A stretch of DNA of 64,000 nt from Micrococcales bacterium KH10 (GTDB taxonomy: Bacteria; Actinomycetota; Actinomycetes; Actinomycetales; Cellulomonadaceae): assembly GCA_900188465.1 (NCBI GenBank), contig FZPE01000001.1:1328805-1392804 (forward strand). Direction: 5' to 3'. A program made the translations under genes and the position numbers. Under the pieces are notes generated by a model. The model saw nothing but the letters and a program-made list of their open reading frames with translations, did not search any database and had not been told where the DNA came from. This document shows positions 8,844-17,000 of the stretch, piece by piece (position 1 is the stretch's first letter; the number at the start of each line of letters is the position of its first letter).

Positions 8844-10034
8844 CTAAGCGTTGACCCGTTCACTTCCCGTGGATGCCGCTTGCACCGCACGTTCGGCAGC
8901 AAGCATCACCGCACCCACGATTTCACTGCGAGTACCCAACTCTGAGACGCACACTGTGACATCCTCGGAGATCGCGGGCTGCGCAAATCGAGTCACCGCT
9001 GACTCAACTCCTTCAAGGAACGTCTGCGAGTACGCACCGAGCGCGCCACCGAGGATCAGGCGCTGCGGATTGAGACAGTTGCAAGACTCGGCCAACAGTC
9101 GACCCAGCGTCCAACCGGCTTCGGACAGAATGCGTACGCCAGCGACGTCAGTGATCTCGCGCACGTCGAACTCGTCGGCCTCGTAGGTCTTACCTGCGGC
9201 AAAACCCAATTGACGACGCAGTGTATCCATCGACACGACCGACTCGACACAGCCCCGGTTACCGCACCGGCAGAGTTCAGAGGTGCCTGGAATGGCCGTG
9301 TGGCCGATTTCTCCAGCGAGGCCGCTCGTCCCTCGATACCCGCGGCCGCCCAGCACCATAGCAGCGCCCACCCCGCCGGATACCTTGACGTACAGCAGAT
9401 TGTCGCAACCGCGACCGGCACCGCGCGTGAACTCGCCGTAGACCCCCAAGAAGGCGTCATGTTCAAGAGTGACCGGGACCTCGAAGGAATCCTGGAACAG
9501 TTCAAACGTCTGAACGTCGCGCCATCCGGCGAGCACTGTGGGAGTGCGCATCTTGCCGGTACGCGCGTCTAGCGGTCCGGGGATGCCCGCGACAATGTGT
9601 TGCACAACGGGGTTCTCCGCCTGCTCCAGAAGGCCATCGAGAAGGGTTCGAGCAAGTTTTACCGTGCCGACGGGGTCATGGTCCACGTCGAAGCGCTCAG
9701 TGGCCTCGGCATGAATGTTGCCGTTGAGGTCGGCCAGGGCCACTGTCACGTGACCGTGTCCGAGGTCAACACCCGCAACGTAACCCCGCGAACCGTTGTA
9801 TTGCAGATAGGTGGAAGGGCGACCTCGACGACCGCGGCTTCCTTGACCATCCGAGCTCGACTCGATGATGCCTTCCTCAAGAAGCGCACTGACAAGGTGG
9901 TTCACGCCACTGCGCGACAAACCCAGCTCACGCATCAAATCACTGCGGGAACAACCTCCTGTGCGCCGGATAAATGCCAGTGCCGCTTGCCTGTTACGTA
10001 GCCGCGACTGTATTGCTTCACCGTCAGAGATCAT
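8844..10034 (-). CDS. ROK family transcriptional regulator
   Basis: This is a NagC/XylR-type regulator of 396 aa. The N-terminal winged helix (residues about 10-75) includes GGCSRSDLMRELGLSRSGVN and RGRRGRPSTYLQ. The ROK domain follows, starting YVAGVDLGHGHVTVALADL and containing GIPGPLDARTG, LEHDAFLGVYGE, GLAGEIGHTAIPGT and the zinc-binding CRCGNRGCVE. In ROK sugar kinases the first phosphate-binding motif is DxGGT; here it reads DLGHGH, which argues for a regulator rather than a kinase. It is probably cotranscribed with or next to manA (starting 137 bp downstream) and could bind the palindrome before manA. The ATG at 10034 gives a complete HTH. The sugar ligand is unknown. Confidence 0.92.
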   Translation of the reverse strand: MISDGEAIQSRLRNRQAALAFIRRTGGCSRSDLMRELGLSRSGVNHLVSALLEEGIIESSSDGQGSRGRRGRPSTYLQYNGSRGYVAGVDLGHGHVTVALADLNGNIHAEATERFDVDHDPVGTVKLARTLLDGLLEQAENPVVQHIVAGIPGPLDARTGKMRTPTVLAGWRDVQTFELFQDSFEVPVTLEHDAFLGVYGEFTRGAGRGCDNLLYVKVSGGVGAAMVLGGRGYRGTSGLAGEIGHTAIPGTSELCRCGNRGCVESVVSMDTLRRQLGFAAGKTYEADEFDVREITDVAGVRILSEAGWTLGRLLAESCNCLNPQRLILGGALGAYSQTFLEGVESAVTRFAQPAISEDVTVCVSELGTRSEIVGAVMLAAERAVQAASTGSERVNA

Positions 10035-10245
10035 GCTTCATGCTATCCCTTTTTTGGCGGTGACGACACTATATTGAACGTGTCTATTGCGAGAATTACG
10101 ACAGATTACGGTCTGCGGAGATGAGAGCCGGCCGCAACCCACACGATTTCGGCACTGTCATCGCGTTAGACGTGCGCCTAACACGGCAACTTCCGTCAGG
10201 CCCGGGCGTGCAGCACGGTACGCAAAGGTGACCTCACCTGGGAAC

Positions 10246-10276
10246 CAAAAAGCCCGTACTATCGAAATAGCACGGG
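10246..10276 (-). terminator. Rho-independent terminator after tRNA-Arg
   Basis: Read on the minus strand, a 9-bp stem (CCCGTGCTA with TAGTACGGG, one G-U pair) with a 6-nt loop is followed by CTTTTTGG. It lies 10 bp beyond the 3' end of the tRNA-Arg gene, as expected for a tRNA terminator. Confidence 0.8.
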
Positions 10277-10286
10277 ACCGGTATGG

Positions 10287-10359
10287 TGCGCCCGGAGGGA
10301 TTCGAACCCCCAACCTTCTGATCCGTAGTCAGATGCTCTATCCGTTGAGCTACGGGCGC
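10287..10359 (-). tRNA. tRNA-Arg(ACG)
   Basis: The minus strand folds as a cloverleaf. The acceptor is GCGCCCG paired with CGGGCGC, with discriminator A; the D-arm is GCTC/GAGC; the anticodon stem TCTGA/TCAGA encloses loop CTACGGA (anticodon ACG); and the T-arm contains GGTTCGAATCC. The anticodon reads CGN arginine codons after A-to-I editing. CCA is not encoded. Confidence 0.97.
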
Positions 10360-10511
10360 ATGGCCACTGAATGAGTGCTCATTGTTTGAGGCCATCGGAG
10401 ACTCTACCCTAATTCGGACTGAATCCCCAAACTCAATGACTCCGCCGCGCACTGGGAGAACTCGTCACTGACATGCTAGCGCACCAGAACGGCCTAATGA
10501 AGCCAATTGCG

Positions 10512-10600
10512 CGGAGACGGAGGGATTCGAACCCTCGAACGGGTTGCCCCGTTACCACCTTAGCAGGGTGGCGCACTAGACCAGACTATGCGACGTCTCC
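10512..10600 (-). tRNA. tRNA-Ser(GCT)
   Basis: This is an 89-nt type II tRNA on the minus strand. The acceptor is GGAGACG/CGTCTCC with discriminator G; the anticodon stem CACC/GGTG encloses loop CTGCTAA (anticodon GCT); a long variable arm (ACGGGGCAACCCGT) is typical of serine tRNAs; and the T-arm contains GTTCGAATC. It reads AGY serine codons. Confidence 0.97.
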
Positions 10601-10673
10601 TTGTTCCCGACGGGAACTGCAATAGCCTATCGGTACAACGTCGCTGGTTACAAACTGGCGGCTAGTTTCTTCG

Positions 10674-11999
10674 CTACTTGCGCAGCACGCCGACTCGCAA
10701 CCATTGATGATCGGTCACCATGCGGGCAAGCATGAGACCAATCGCCAGTGCCAAGACGACGAATGTCGCCTGCACTCCCCAGGCCAGCGCCTCAATCGTC
10801 TGGCCGTCGTTGAGGTAGTAGATCGCGCGATATACGGCGGCACCCGGCACCATGATCACGACAGCCGGAACGCACAACGTCAGGCGCGGCATCGAGATTC
10901 GCGGCGCGATGATATTCGCCAGCAGTCCCACCAGGAGCCCGCCAACCGCCGCGGCGCCCTGCGCGATCATTCCAGCGTCATACAGTTCGATGCGCACCAC
11001 ATTCGCAATCGCCCCAATGATCGCCGCGGAGAACGCCAAGACCAGCGGGCTGTTGAACAAGATGGCGAAGCCGAACGCGGCAAGGGCTGAGGCGACCAAA
11101 CGCAGCGCGAGGAGCAACTGCCACGGCATCGTCGGCAACTCGGTTTCCGACGGGGTCAGCCCGAACAACGCCGAAACCACCCAGACGCTGATAGCGGCGC
11201 AGGTGAGGAGCATCACCGCGTAGGCGAGCCTGGAAATACCTGCGGTGAAGTCCATGCGGGACAGATCCAAGGCCGCCGTGATCAGAGGGAATCCCGGGAC
11301 GAGGAACAGCACCGCCGAAACGTAGCCACTGGCGTGCACATCATCCAGTGCGCCTGCGGCATAGAGTCCCTGTGCGACGACCAGATAAGAGGTAGCAGCG
11401 ACGAGCCCAGCCAACAACGTCACCGCGAACTGGTTGAAGTCTCGGTGCAGCAGTGATCGGCGCACCAGCTGACCGAGCATCGCTGCGATGAACACAATGG
11501 CGCATTCGATCGGTCCGCCATTGTTCAAGAAGGCAAAGGCCGCACATGCCAGCCCAGAGAACACTCCGCCGATCAACAGGCTGTACAGCGGCGGAGTCTT
11601 TGCAACGGCATCCAGGACGCTGTCGACCTGTTCGACTGTCGTGCCTTCCGGCAACGAGCGGGTGTAGTTCTCCAGTTTCGCGATACGGTCCGAATTGACG
11701 CCGATGGTGCGGCTTTCGACCACCTCAGTCCGAAAGATCGGCCCTTTCCAGGCCGTTGCCGTAATCGAGGTCACGGACACCTGAGACTCAACCGCATCGA
11801 GACCTAGCGCTCGTGCCACGTTGTTCATGGATGAGCGCACCCGATAGCTGCCGCATCCCGACGCTAGTAGCATTCGTCCAGTACGCAGCACGGTGCTGGC
11901 TTGCCTGATCAGGTGAATGGGCTCGAGGCTGTGTTCGCGTGAGGGATGGGACATCGCCTCATCCTCGCCGGGATCGCTGCATGGGTTCTCAGTCGTCAC
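10674..11999 (-). CDS. thrE: ThrE-type threonine/serine exporter, fused two-domain form
   Basis: This is an integral membrane transporter of the ThrE family, which in Corynebacterium exports threonine and serine. The N-terminal DUF1212-type cytoplasmic region (residues about 25-140) has the conserved ASGCGSYRVRSSM and SITATAWKG segments. It is followed by about five transmembrane helices (about 143-285), then a second DUF3815-like half of about five more helices (about 290-430). Both halves in one chain is the usual actinobacterial form; many bacteria split them. A GTG at 11999 has a GGAGAG site upstream, while an ATG at 11954 has GAGG at good spacing, so either may be the true start. It stands between two tRNA-Ser genes with no partner gene. 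The substrate is inferred from the family. Confidence 0.88.
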   Translation of the reverse strand: MTTENPCSDPGEDEAMSHPSREHSLEPIHLIRQASTVLRTGRMLLASGCGSYRVRSSMNNVARALGLDAVESQVSVTSITATAWKGPIFRTEVVESRTIGVNSDRIAKLENYTRSLPEGTTVEQVDSVLDAVAKTPPLYSLLIGGVFSGLACAAFAFLNNGGPIECAIVFIAAMLGQLVRRSLLHRDFNQFAVTLLAGLVAATSYLVVAQGLYAAGALDDVHASGYVSAVLFLVPGFPLITAALDLSRMDFTAGISRLAYAVMLLTCAAISVWVVSALFGLTPSETELPTMPWQLLLALRLVASALAAFGFAILFNSPLVLAFSAAIIGAIANVVRIELYDAGMIAQGAAAVGGLLVGLLANIIAPRISMPRLTLCVPAVVIMVPGAAVYRAIYYLNDGQTIEALAWGVQATFVVLALAIGLMLARMVTDHQWLRVGVLRK

Positions 12000-12112
12000 A
12001 CCATGATTCTCTCCGATACCCGAACCACATTTCTCGGTCGAGAGTCCTGGCAGGACTCCGGTCCGTGGCGTACCGCATGACGTTTGACGGGCGACCCGTC
12101 AGTTGAGTGCGC

Positions 12113-12168
12113 TTTCGGGCATTGGGTGCACCTTTATCACGCGCAAAAGGGCACCCTCATGCCCGAAA
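12113..12168. other. Long imperfect hairpin in the thrE/tRNA-Ser intergenic region
   Basis: Pairing blocks are 12113-12122 with 12159-12168 (10 bp), 12124-12129 with 12151-12156 (6 bp) and 12131-12135 with 12146-12150 (5 bp), with small bulges and a 10-nt loop. This makes a 56-nt stem-loop in the 392-bp stretch between thrE and tRNA-Ser(TGA). No coding region is supported there. It could be a terminator, a transcript-stabilising element or part of a small RNA. Confidence 0.6.
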
Positions 12169-12201
12169 CACTCACTGAGCACTTACGAGGTTGGGGAAGC
12201 A

Positions 12202-12247
12202 ATATTCGGGTTGGGTGTCGCATATAAGGATGGGACAACCCGAATAT
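12202..12247. other. Second hairpin, 12-bp perfect stem
   Basis: ATATTCGGGTTG (12202-12213) is perfectly complementary to CAACCCGAATAT (12236-12247), leaving a 22-nt loop. It lies 34 bp from the hairpin at 12113-12168. The function is unknown; two neighbouring stem-loops in one non-coding gap suggest a structured RNA or a small palindromic repeat unit. Confidence 0.55.
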
Positions 12248-12340
12248 GACGCCCTCAGCCAGAGATGACGCCCCAGGCGACAACACCATAGCGGCCAGCA
12301 CAACCCCCGCCACGGGCAATTCCACAACCTCCAGGGACGA

Positions 12341-12375
12341 GAAAACCCCGGCGAACTTGCGTTCACCGGGGGTTC
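12341..12375 (-). terminator. Rho-independent terminator after tRNA-Ser(TGA)
   Basis: On the minus strand AACCCC and GGTGAAC pair with GTTCGCC and GGGGTT around a GCAA tetraloop, with one bulged C, and run into TTTTC. It starts about 18 bp after the tRNA-Ser(TGA) 3' end. It may also end read-through from the conservon operon upstream. Confidence 0.85.
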
Positions 12376-12392
12376 CAACGTGACTAACTTGG

Positions 12393-12480
12393 CGGTGGGT
12401 GTGGGATTTGAACCCACGGTACGGGGTCACCGTACACCAGTTTTCAAGACTGGCTCATTCGGCCGCTCTGACAACCCACC
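12393..12480 (-). tRNA. tRNA-Ser(TGA)
   Basis: This is an 88-nt type II tRNA on the minus strand. The acceptor is GGTGGGT/ACCCACC; the anticodon stem CCAGT/ACTGG encloses loop CTTGAAA (anticodon TGA); a long variable arm (GTACGGTGACCCCGTAC) follows; and the T-arm is GTGGGTTCAAATCCCAC. It lies 66 bp downstream of the conservon GTPase gene on the same strand, so it may be partly read from that operon. Confidence 0.97.
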
Positions 12481-12546
12481 TCAGGCTCAACGATTCGAAC
12501 CCGCATAGCATCTTACGCTACGAATCGACCTCGGCGGGACACCGTG

Positions 12547-13164
12547 TCAGGCTGCAGGCTTACGAAGCCGTGCCATCGCGTGCTGCACCAGTGCGATCAG
12601 TGTCTGCTTGGTGGCAGCACGCGACCGCGCGTCCGTGTACATCATCGGAACGTCCGCCGGAACCTGCAAAGCTTCACGCACATCTTCGATACGGTGCTTG
12701 GCGATTCCGTCGAAGCAGTTGACTCCCACGACGAATGGAATACGACGGCTTTCGAAGTAGTCCACAGCCGGGAAGCACTGGTCAAGTCGATCGGTGTCAA
12801 CGAGCACAACGCCACCAATGGCACCGCGCACCAGGTCATCCCACATGAACAAGAAGCGGTCTTGTCCTGGCGTACCAAACAGGTAGAGCCACAATGATCC
12901 CGGCAATTCGATGCGACCGAAATCCATCGCGACCGTCGTCGTGGTCTTTCGGTCTGAGACGCCACCCGCGTCATCGACTCCCACCGAGTGCTCGGTCATC
13001 GCAGCTTCGGTGTTCAGCGGCTCGATGTCGGAAATGGATCCGATGAAGGTCGTCTTGCCGACAGCGAAGCCACCTGCCACCACAATCTTGACGACGGTGG
13101 GGGCTGGCACTTGCTGTGCGGCTGCCGGGGCGGTTGTCACGTTGTCAGAGGGCGGAAATGCCAT
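12547..13164 (-). CDS. Conservon small GTPase (CvnD-like, Ras/MglA-type)
   Basis: This is a predicted GTP-binding switch protein, about 205 aa. The P-loop is GGFAVGKTT (about residue 30), the switch-II-like segment is LFGTPGQDRFLFMWDDLVRG, and the base-recognition loop is GVNCFDG rather than the canonical NKxD, as is common in this family. The ATG at 13164 is preferred over a GTG at 13173; it overlaps the end of the DUF742 gene by 20 bp, which suggests translational coupling. It is the last gene of the four-gene conservon (kinase, LC7, DUF742, GTPase). In Streptomyces such products form a membrane-associated complex resembling a G-protein-coupled system. The signal is unknown. Confidence 0.93.
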   Translation of the reverse strand: MAFPPSDNVTTAPAAAQQVPAPTVVKIVVAGGFAVGKTTFIGSISDIEPLNTEAAMTEHSVGVDDAGGVSDRKTTTTVAMDFGRIELPGSLWLYLFGTPGQDRFLFMWDDLVRGAIGGVVLVDTDRLDQCFPAVDYFESRRIPFVVGVNCFDGIAKHRIEDVREALQVPADVPMMYTDARSRAATKQTLIALVQHAMARLRKPAA

Positions 13165-13561
13165 TGAGAACACTCTCCAGAACGCTCAGGGACAATGCTG
13201 GGCTATTAGCGCCACCATGACCGGTGTGGACATCAACGGGGGTGTTGGAATGGATAGTCAACAATCCTGCGTCACTGAGGTCAGAGACGAGGATTCTTAC
13301 CACGCCAAGCGGCAACTTCAGTAACGCTGAGAACTCCGCGATGGACACGTAGTTCTCAGCGGCACTTGCCAAGATTGTGCGCTTCTCGGGAGGTAGACCT
13401 CCCGCGCTGGCTGCCTCCGGACGCGCCGAGACAAGAGTCTCGAGTGGAAGATCCGACGTTGCGGACTTCACTCGCCCTCCAGTGACGGCATACGGACGAA
13501 CCGTGCGAGCCACGGTCTCCTCCCCCAGTCCGGGGGGCCCTTGGTTCGGATTCTGTGTCAT
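13145..13561 (-). CDS. DUF742 protein (CvnC-like)
   Basis: This is a 138-aa DUF742 protein, a winged-helix-like family found almost only in conservons. Recognisable segments are RTVRPYAVTGGRV, the predicted HTH around YVSIAEFSALLKLPLGVVRI, LVSDLSDAGLLTIH and the C-terminal LSVLESVLNGISAL. The ATG at 13561 has a GAGGT site at proper spacing and starts just past the stop of the LC7 gene (13569). A longer GTG-initiated form would overlap that gene. It overlaps the downstream GTPase by 20 bp. CvnC proteins are thought to interact with the kinase and GTPase; direct DNA binding has not been generally shown. Confidence 0.92.
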   Translation of the reverse strand: MTQNPNQGPPGLGEETVARTVRPYAVTGGRVKSATSDLPLETLVSARPEAASAGGLPPEKRTILASAAENYVSIAEFSALLKLPLGVVRILVSDLSDAGLLTIHSNTPVDVHTGHGGANSPALSLSVLESVLNGISAL

Positions 13562-13568
13562 GGCTACC

Positions 13569-14021
13569 TCATTGAGCGGACGAAGATCGGGTCTCACCAT
13601 CCACCGGCAGGTTTCCTCGCATTTCAGTGATCAGTTGCGGGGTCAGTGTCTGCTCGGTACGAGTTACAAGCATGGCCATCTCATACCCGATTTGCCCGAC
13701 GTCAGCGGTCTCTTCAGCAACGACTGCCAAGACCGATCCGTTGGAAACGCTCATCAGGAACAAGAAGCCTTTGTCCATTTCGACGATGGACTGACGGACT
13801 GCTCCGGTACCGAGTTGACGTGCAGCACCGCGCGTCAGACTCGACATTCCCGAAACAATTGCAGCCATCTGGTCACCGCTCGTGCGGTCTAGGTTCTCGG
13901 ACATCGCCATTAGCAAACCGTCAGCGGAGACCACCAGCGTGTGGCGTGTTCCCGGTACGGTCTTGACGAAGTTATCCAGCAACCATCCAAAATTGGTTGC
14001 TTCACTGCTCAGGGCACTCAT
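13569..14021 (-). CDS. Roadblock/LC7 domain protein (CvnB-like)
   Basis: This is a 150-aa Roadblock/LC7 protein, the type that acts as a GTPase-activating or scaffolding subunit for MglA-like GTPases. Core pattern: WLLDNFVKTVPGTRHTLVVS, DGLLMAMSENLDR, DQMAAIVSGMSSLTRGAA and the C-terminal strand GFLFLMSVSNGSVLAVVA. The usual length for the family is 120-150 aa. It lies between the kinase (ends 14077) and DUF742 with short spacers, so it is an operon member. The ATG at 14021 is preceded by GGAGG. Confidence 0.95.
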   Translation of the reverse strand: MSALSSEATNFGWLLDNFVKTVPGTRHTLVVSADGLLMAMSENLDRTSGDQMAAIVSGMSSLTRGAARQLGTGAVRQSIVEMDKGFLFLMSVSNGSVLAVVAEETADVGQIGYEMAMLVTRTEQTLTPQLITEMRGNLPVDGETRSSSAQ

Positions 14022-14076
14022 ATTGCCTCCTTGGCCGGAGTGTTGCGTGTCACACGCAGAGTAGGGCTAATGTGCA

Positions 14077-17000
14077 TCAATGTGAATCTCCTTCCGAAGA
14101 AGGATCGCTATTATCACCTGGCTCCACACCGGCCTCGCGGCCGCGCGAAGTACCACTTTGGAAGGCTGCCAGTCGAGTCCTCAGCACCGCAGCGTCGCGG
14201 GTGATGCGCTGCTTGGTGGGGTCGTCTTCGGCAGGACCGGCCTCTACTGGGGCCGCCTTCTTGCGCTTTACTAGCCCTGAACCTCCGTCAACCGTCATCT
14301 CCTGTGGTCGATAACTCGACAACTGACTCAGCTCAGCAAGGGCCTGATCCTGCAAATCTGCACGCGATGCGAGCGTCGCCGCGAGTTCTGGGGACATAGA
14401 ACGAGGCGTGTCGGGCGAATCGAAGTTGAACGCGTCCGGCGACCACTCGTTCTGCTGCGCGCCAGCAGGCTTAGGTGTGAATGAGCCCTGCCCGCCGAAG
14501 TGCGGGAATCCGGAGTCGAAGTCCTGCGATGACGCTGACGCGGCTGGTTGTGAGGCCTCCGCACCATCGGCGCTCCAACTCGATTCCGCAACTGGCTGCG
14601 GTGCTGGTGTCACAGAAGGCGGCTCATAGGCCGTTGGCGCTGGTGTCTCGGGTTGCGCGGGGGGCGACTGGGTCCCGTCCGGCCGATACCCGGTAGGCGG
14701 CGCTGTCGGGCTAGACCACGCCTGCCCGGCAGTGCCGGCGTCAGCAGGAGCTGAATCAGCAGCTGGTTGTTCTTCAGCCGACTTCTTCTTGCCGAACAGC
14801 TTGCCGAAGATGCCGCGCTTTTCAGGCTTCGCTTCTTTTGCGGCGCCATCGTCGGTCGGGGATCCGGCCACCACATCTCCGAAGCTCGGCGGCGGTGTGG
14901 GTGTCTGTGGCGCATATGGCTGGGCTGGCGCTGCCTCAGCCTGCTGCGCGTACTGCTCAGCGATCTGAGGTTGCGGAGCGTCTTGTGCCGCATAACCGTT
15001 TGCATCGGTGCCTGCGGCCTCATACGGCGCTGGTTCCGGTTGTGGATCAGCAGGGAACTGTTCCGCATAATCGGCCTGGGGCTGCTCGAACGATTCTGGT
15101 TCGTCCGGCTCCAGCATCGGGACCGCACCATACGATGCCTGCTCACTGTTGTCCCAAGTTGGCTGTGCCAGATCAGCGCTCTCGCTGAAGTCAGCTGCCG
15201 GAGCATAGGCCTGCTGATCTTCCGCGAACTGCAAGTCTGGTTGAACTGAGTTGTCGTCCGGTCGAACCGAATCGTCAGACACCAGCGCGTCAGTGTCATG
15301 GATTGCGGGTTCTGGCGCTGATTCCTCAACGTGGGCCGACTGCTCAGGCACTACTGAACTCTCAGGCACCGCCGGGATCGGTCCGGTGATCGCTGCCGAA
15401 ACCCCCTCTGGCCCGCCGTACTCACGCATGAGCCGTTCCAGGTCCTCAGGGCTCGCATGCCGCGGCAACACGATCTTGTGCTCGCTTGGCGCAGCACCGT
15501 CGACACCGGTCTCAGCAACCGCCGCAACCTGCTGCGGGAAGTCAGCTACAGCCGGATCAGACGCCTCGGGCTGCTCGAAGGCCGGCACTTCGGTCGCCGG
15601 TTCTGACGTGCCAGGTTGCACTTCTTCAGCGACCGGTGCCGACTCGGCAGGCGCAGATTCGCCAAGTTGCGGTGTCCACTCTGGTTCTGCGCTGGGTGCG
15701 CTCGGAGCAGCGGCAGGCTGTTCCAGCGGCAGGTCGGAACTCGTCCTGAACTGTGAGAAGACTGCAGCACGATCCGGCAATCCAGCGGATTCGTGACCAG
15801 TCGGTTCCGGCTCCGCAATGGTGGGCTCGTATCGTGCAGGGTCTTCAACTGGAGCCGCGCCCGTCTGGTCGGCGCTTCCAGCGACTTCAGCCAAATCGCT
15901 CGATGCCCGGAACTGCGAGAACATCGAAGCGCGTCGTTCGGTGTTAACAATCGGCGTTTCTTCGAAGGGCTCTTCGACCACCGGAGTCGAGCCGGTGGCT
16001 GTGCCACGGGTGGGCAGTCCGGCGCCACGTGACGGCAAACCGCCGGGTTCGAAACTGGCCTGTTGTAGCGGCTGCCAGTCCGAGGCTTCAGCGTCCGGGG
16101 TCACCCCGATCGCGGAAACATCTGGTGCGGCGATCTCAGGCAAAACGATGGCGTTCTCGTCGTAGTCCGGCCCGGTCATGGTGCCACCCACCGGGGCCGC
16201 ACTAGTGATCGGAGCTGGTTCTGCAGGCGCGTCACCATCGCCTGCGCCCCTACGACGTGGCATTCCAGTCGCGGTCATACCGTCAGTCAACGACGCCAGG
16301 TCGACCTCTTGGACGGGCGCTGGCGGCACCCATTCCTCTGAATCTTGGATCTCTGCCGCGCTGCGCTGGACCGGCGCGAGCGGTTCAATCGGTTCTTGAA
16401 CGTCCGCAGCGGTGGCGGCGAACAACTTCGCCGGGAACGCCACGATAACGAGCGTTCCGCCGTCGGGAGCGGCTTCGAAGTTGACGTGAGCCTCAAGACG
16501 CTCTGCCAGACGACCGACCACGAGCAGACCCAGTCGCTGAGCACCCACGACATCGGTAGCGGAGCGAGATGACACCTTGAGGTTCGCTTCAGCGATTTCC
16601 TCTTGCGTCATACCGAGACCGAAGTCGCGAATCGCGACAGAAACGTAGTCCTGGTCGGCGTTCGTCGTCACTTCGACCTGCTCCGAGGGATCGGAGAACA
16701 TCGTCGCGTTTTCAAGCAGCTCCGCCAGCAGGTGCGCCGCGTGCAGCGCGTTGTGGCCGAGCATCATCGGGTCCTGCAGCAGCGTCAATGAAACGCGATC
16801 ATACGCCTCGATCTCAGACGACGCGGTACGGACCACGTCGGAGAGAGCCATCGGCTCACGAACACGACGACCAGAGTCAATACCCGCGAGCACCAGCAGT
16901 GATTCAGAGTTTCGACGCATTCGGGTAGCGAGGTGGTCGAGTCGGAACAGGTTCGACAGGACTGTCGGATCTTCTTCGGCTCGTTCCAACTCATCGAGGA

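Noticed and set aside
8844..10034. ROK sugar kinase (glucokinase or fructokinase)
   Set aside because: It has an N-terminal winged helix, and the first phosphate-binding motif is altered to DLGHGH.
12137..12430. Minus-strand reading frame of 97 codons overlapping tRNA-Ser(TGA)
   Set aside because: It starts inside the tRNA, runs through the tRNA terminator and both hairpins, and has no domain or ribosome-binding site.
14328..16448. Many long frames on both strands inside the kinase tail region
   Set aside because: They arise from high-GC low-complexity codons of the kinase tail, have no ribosome-binding sites and encode Arg/Pro/Ser-rich nonsense.
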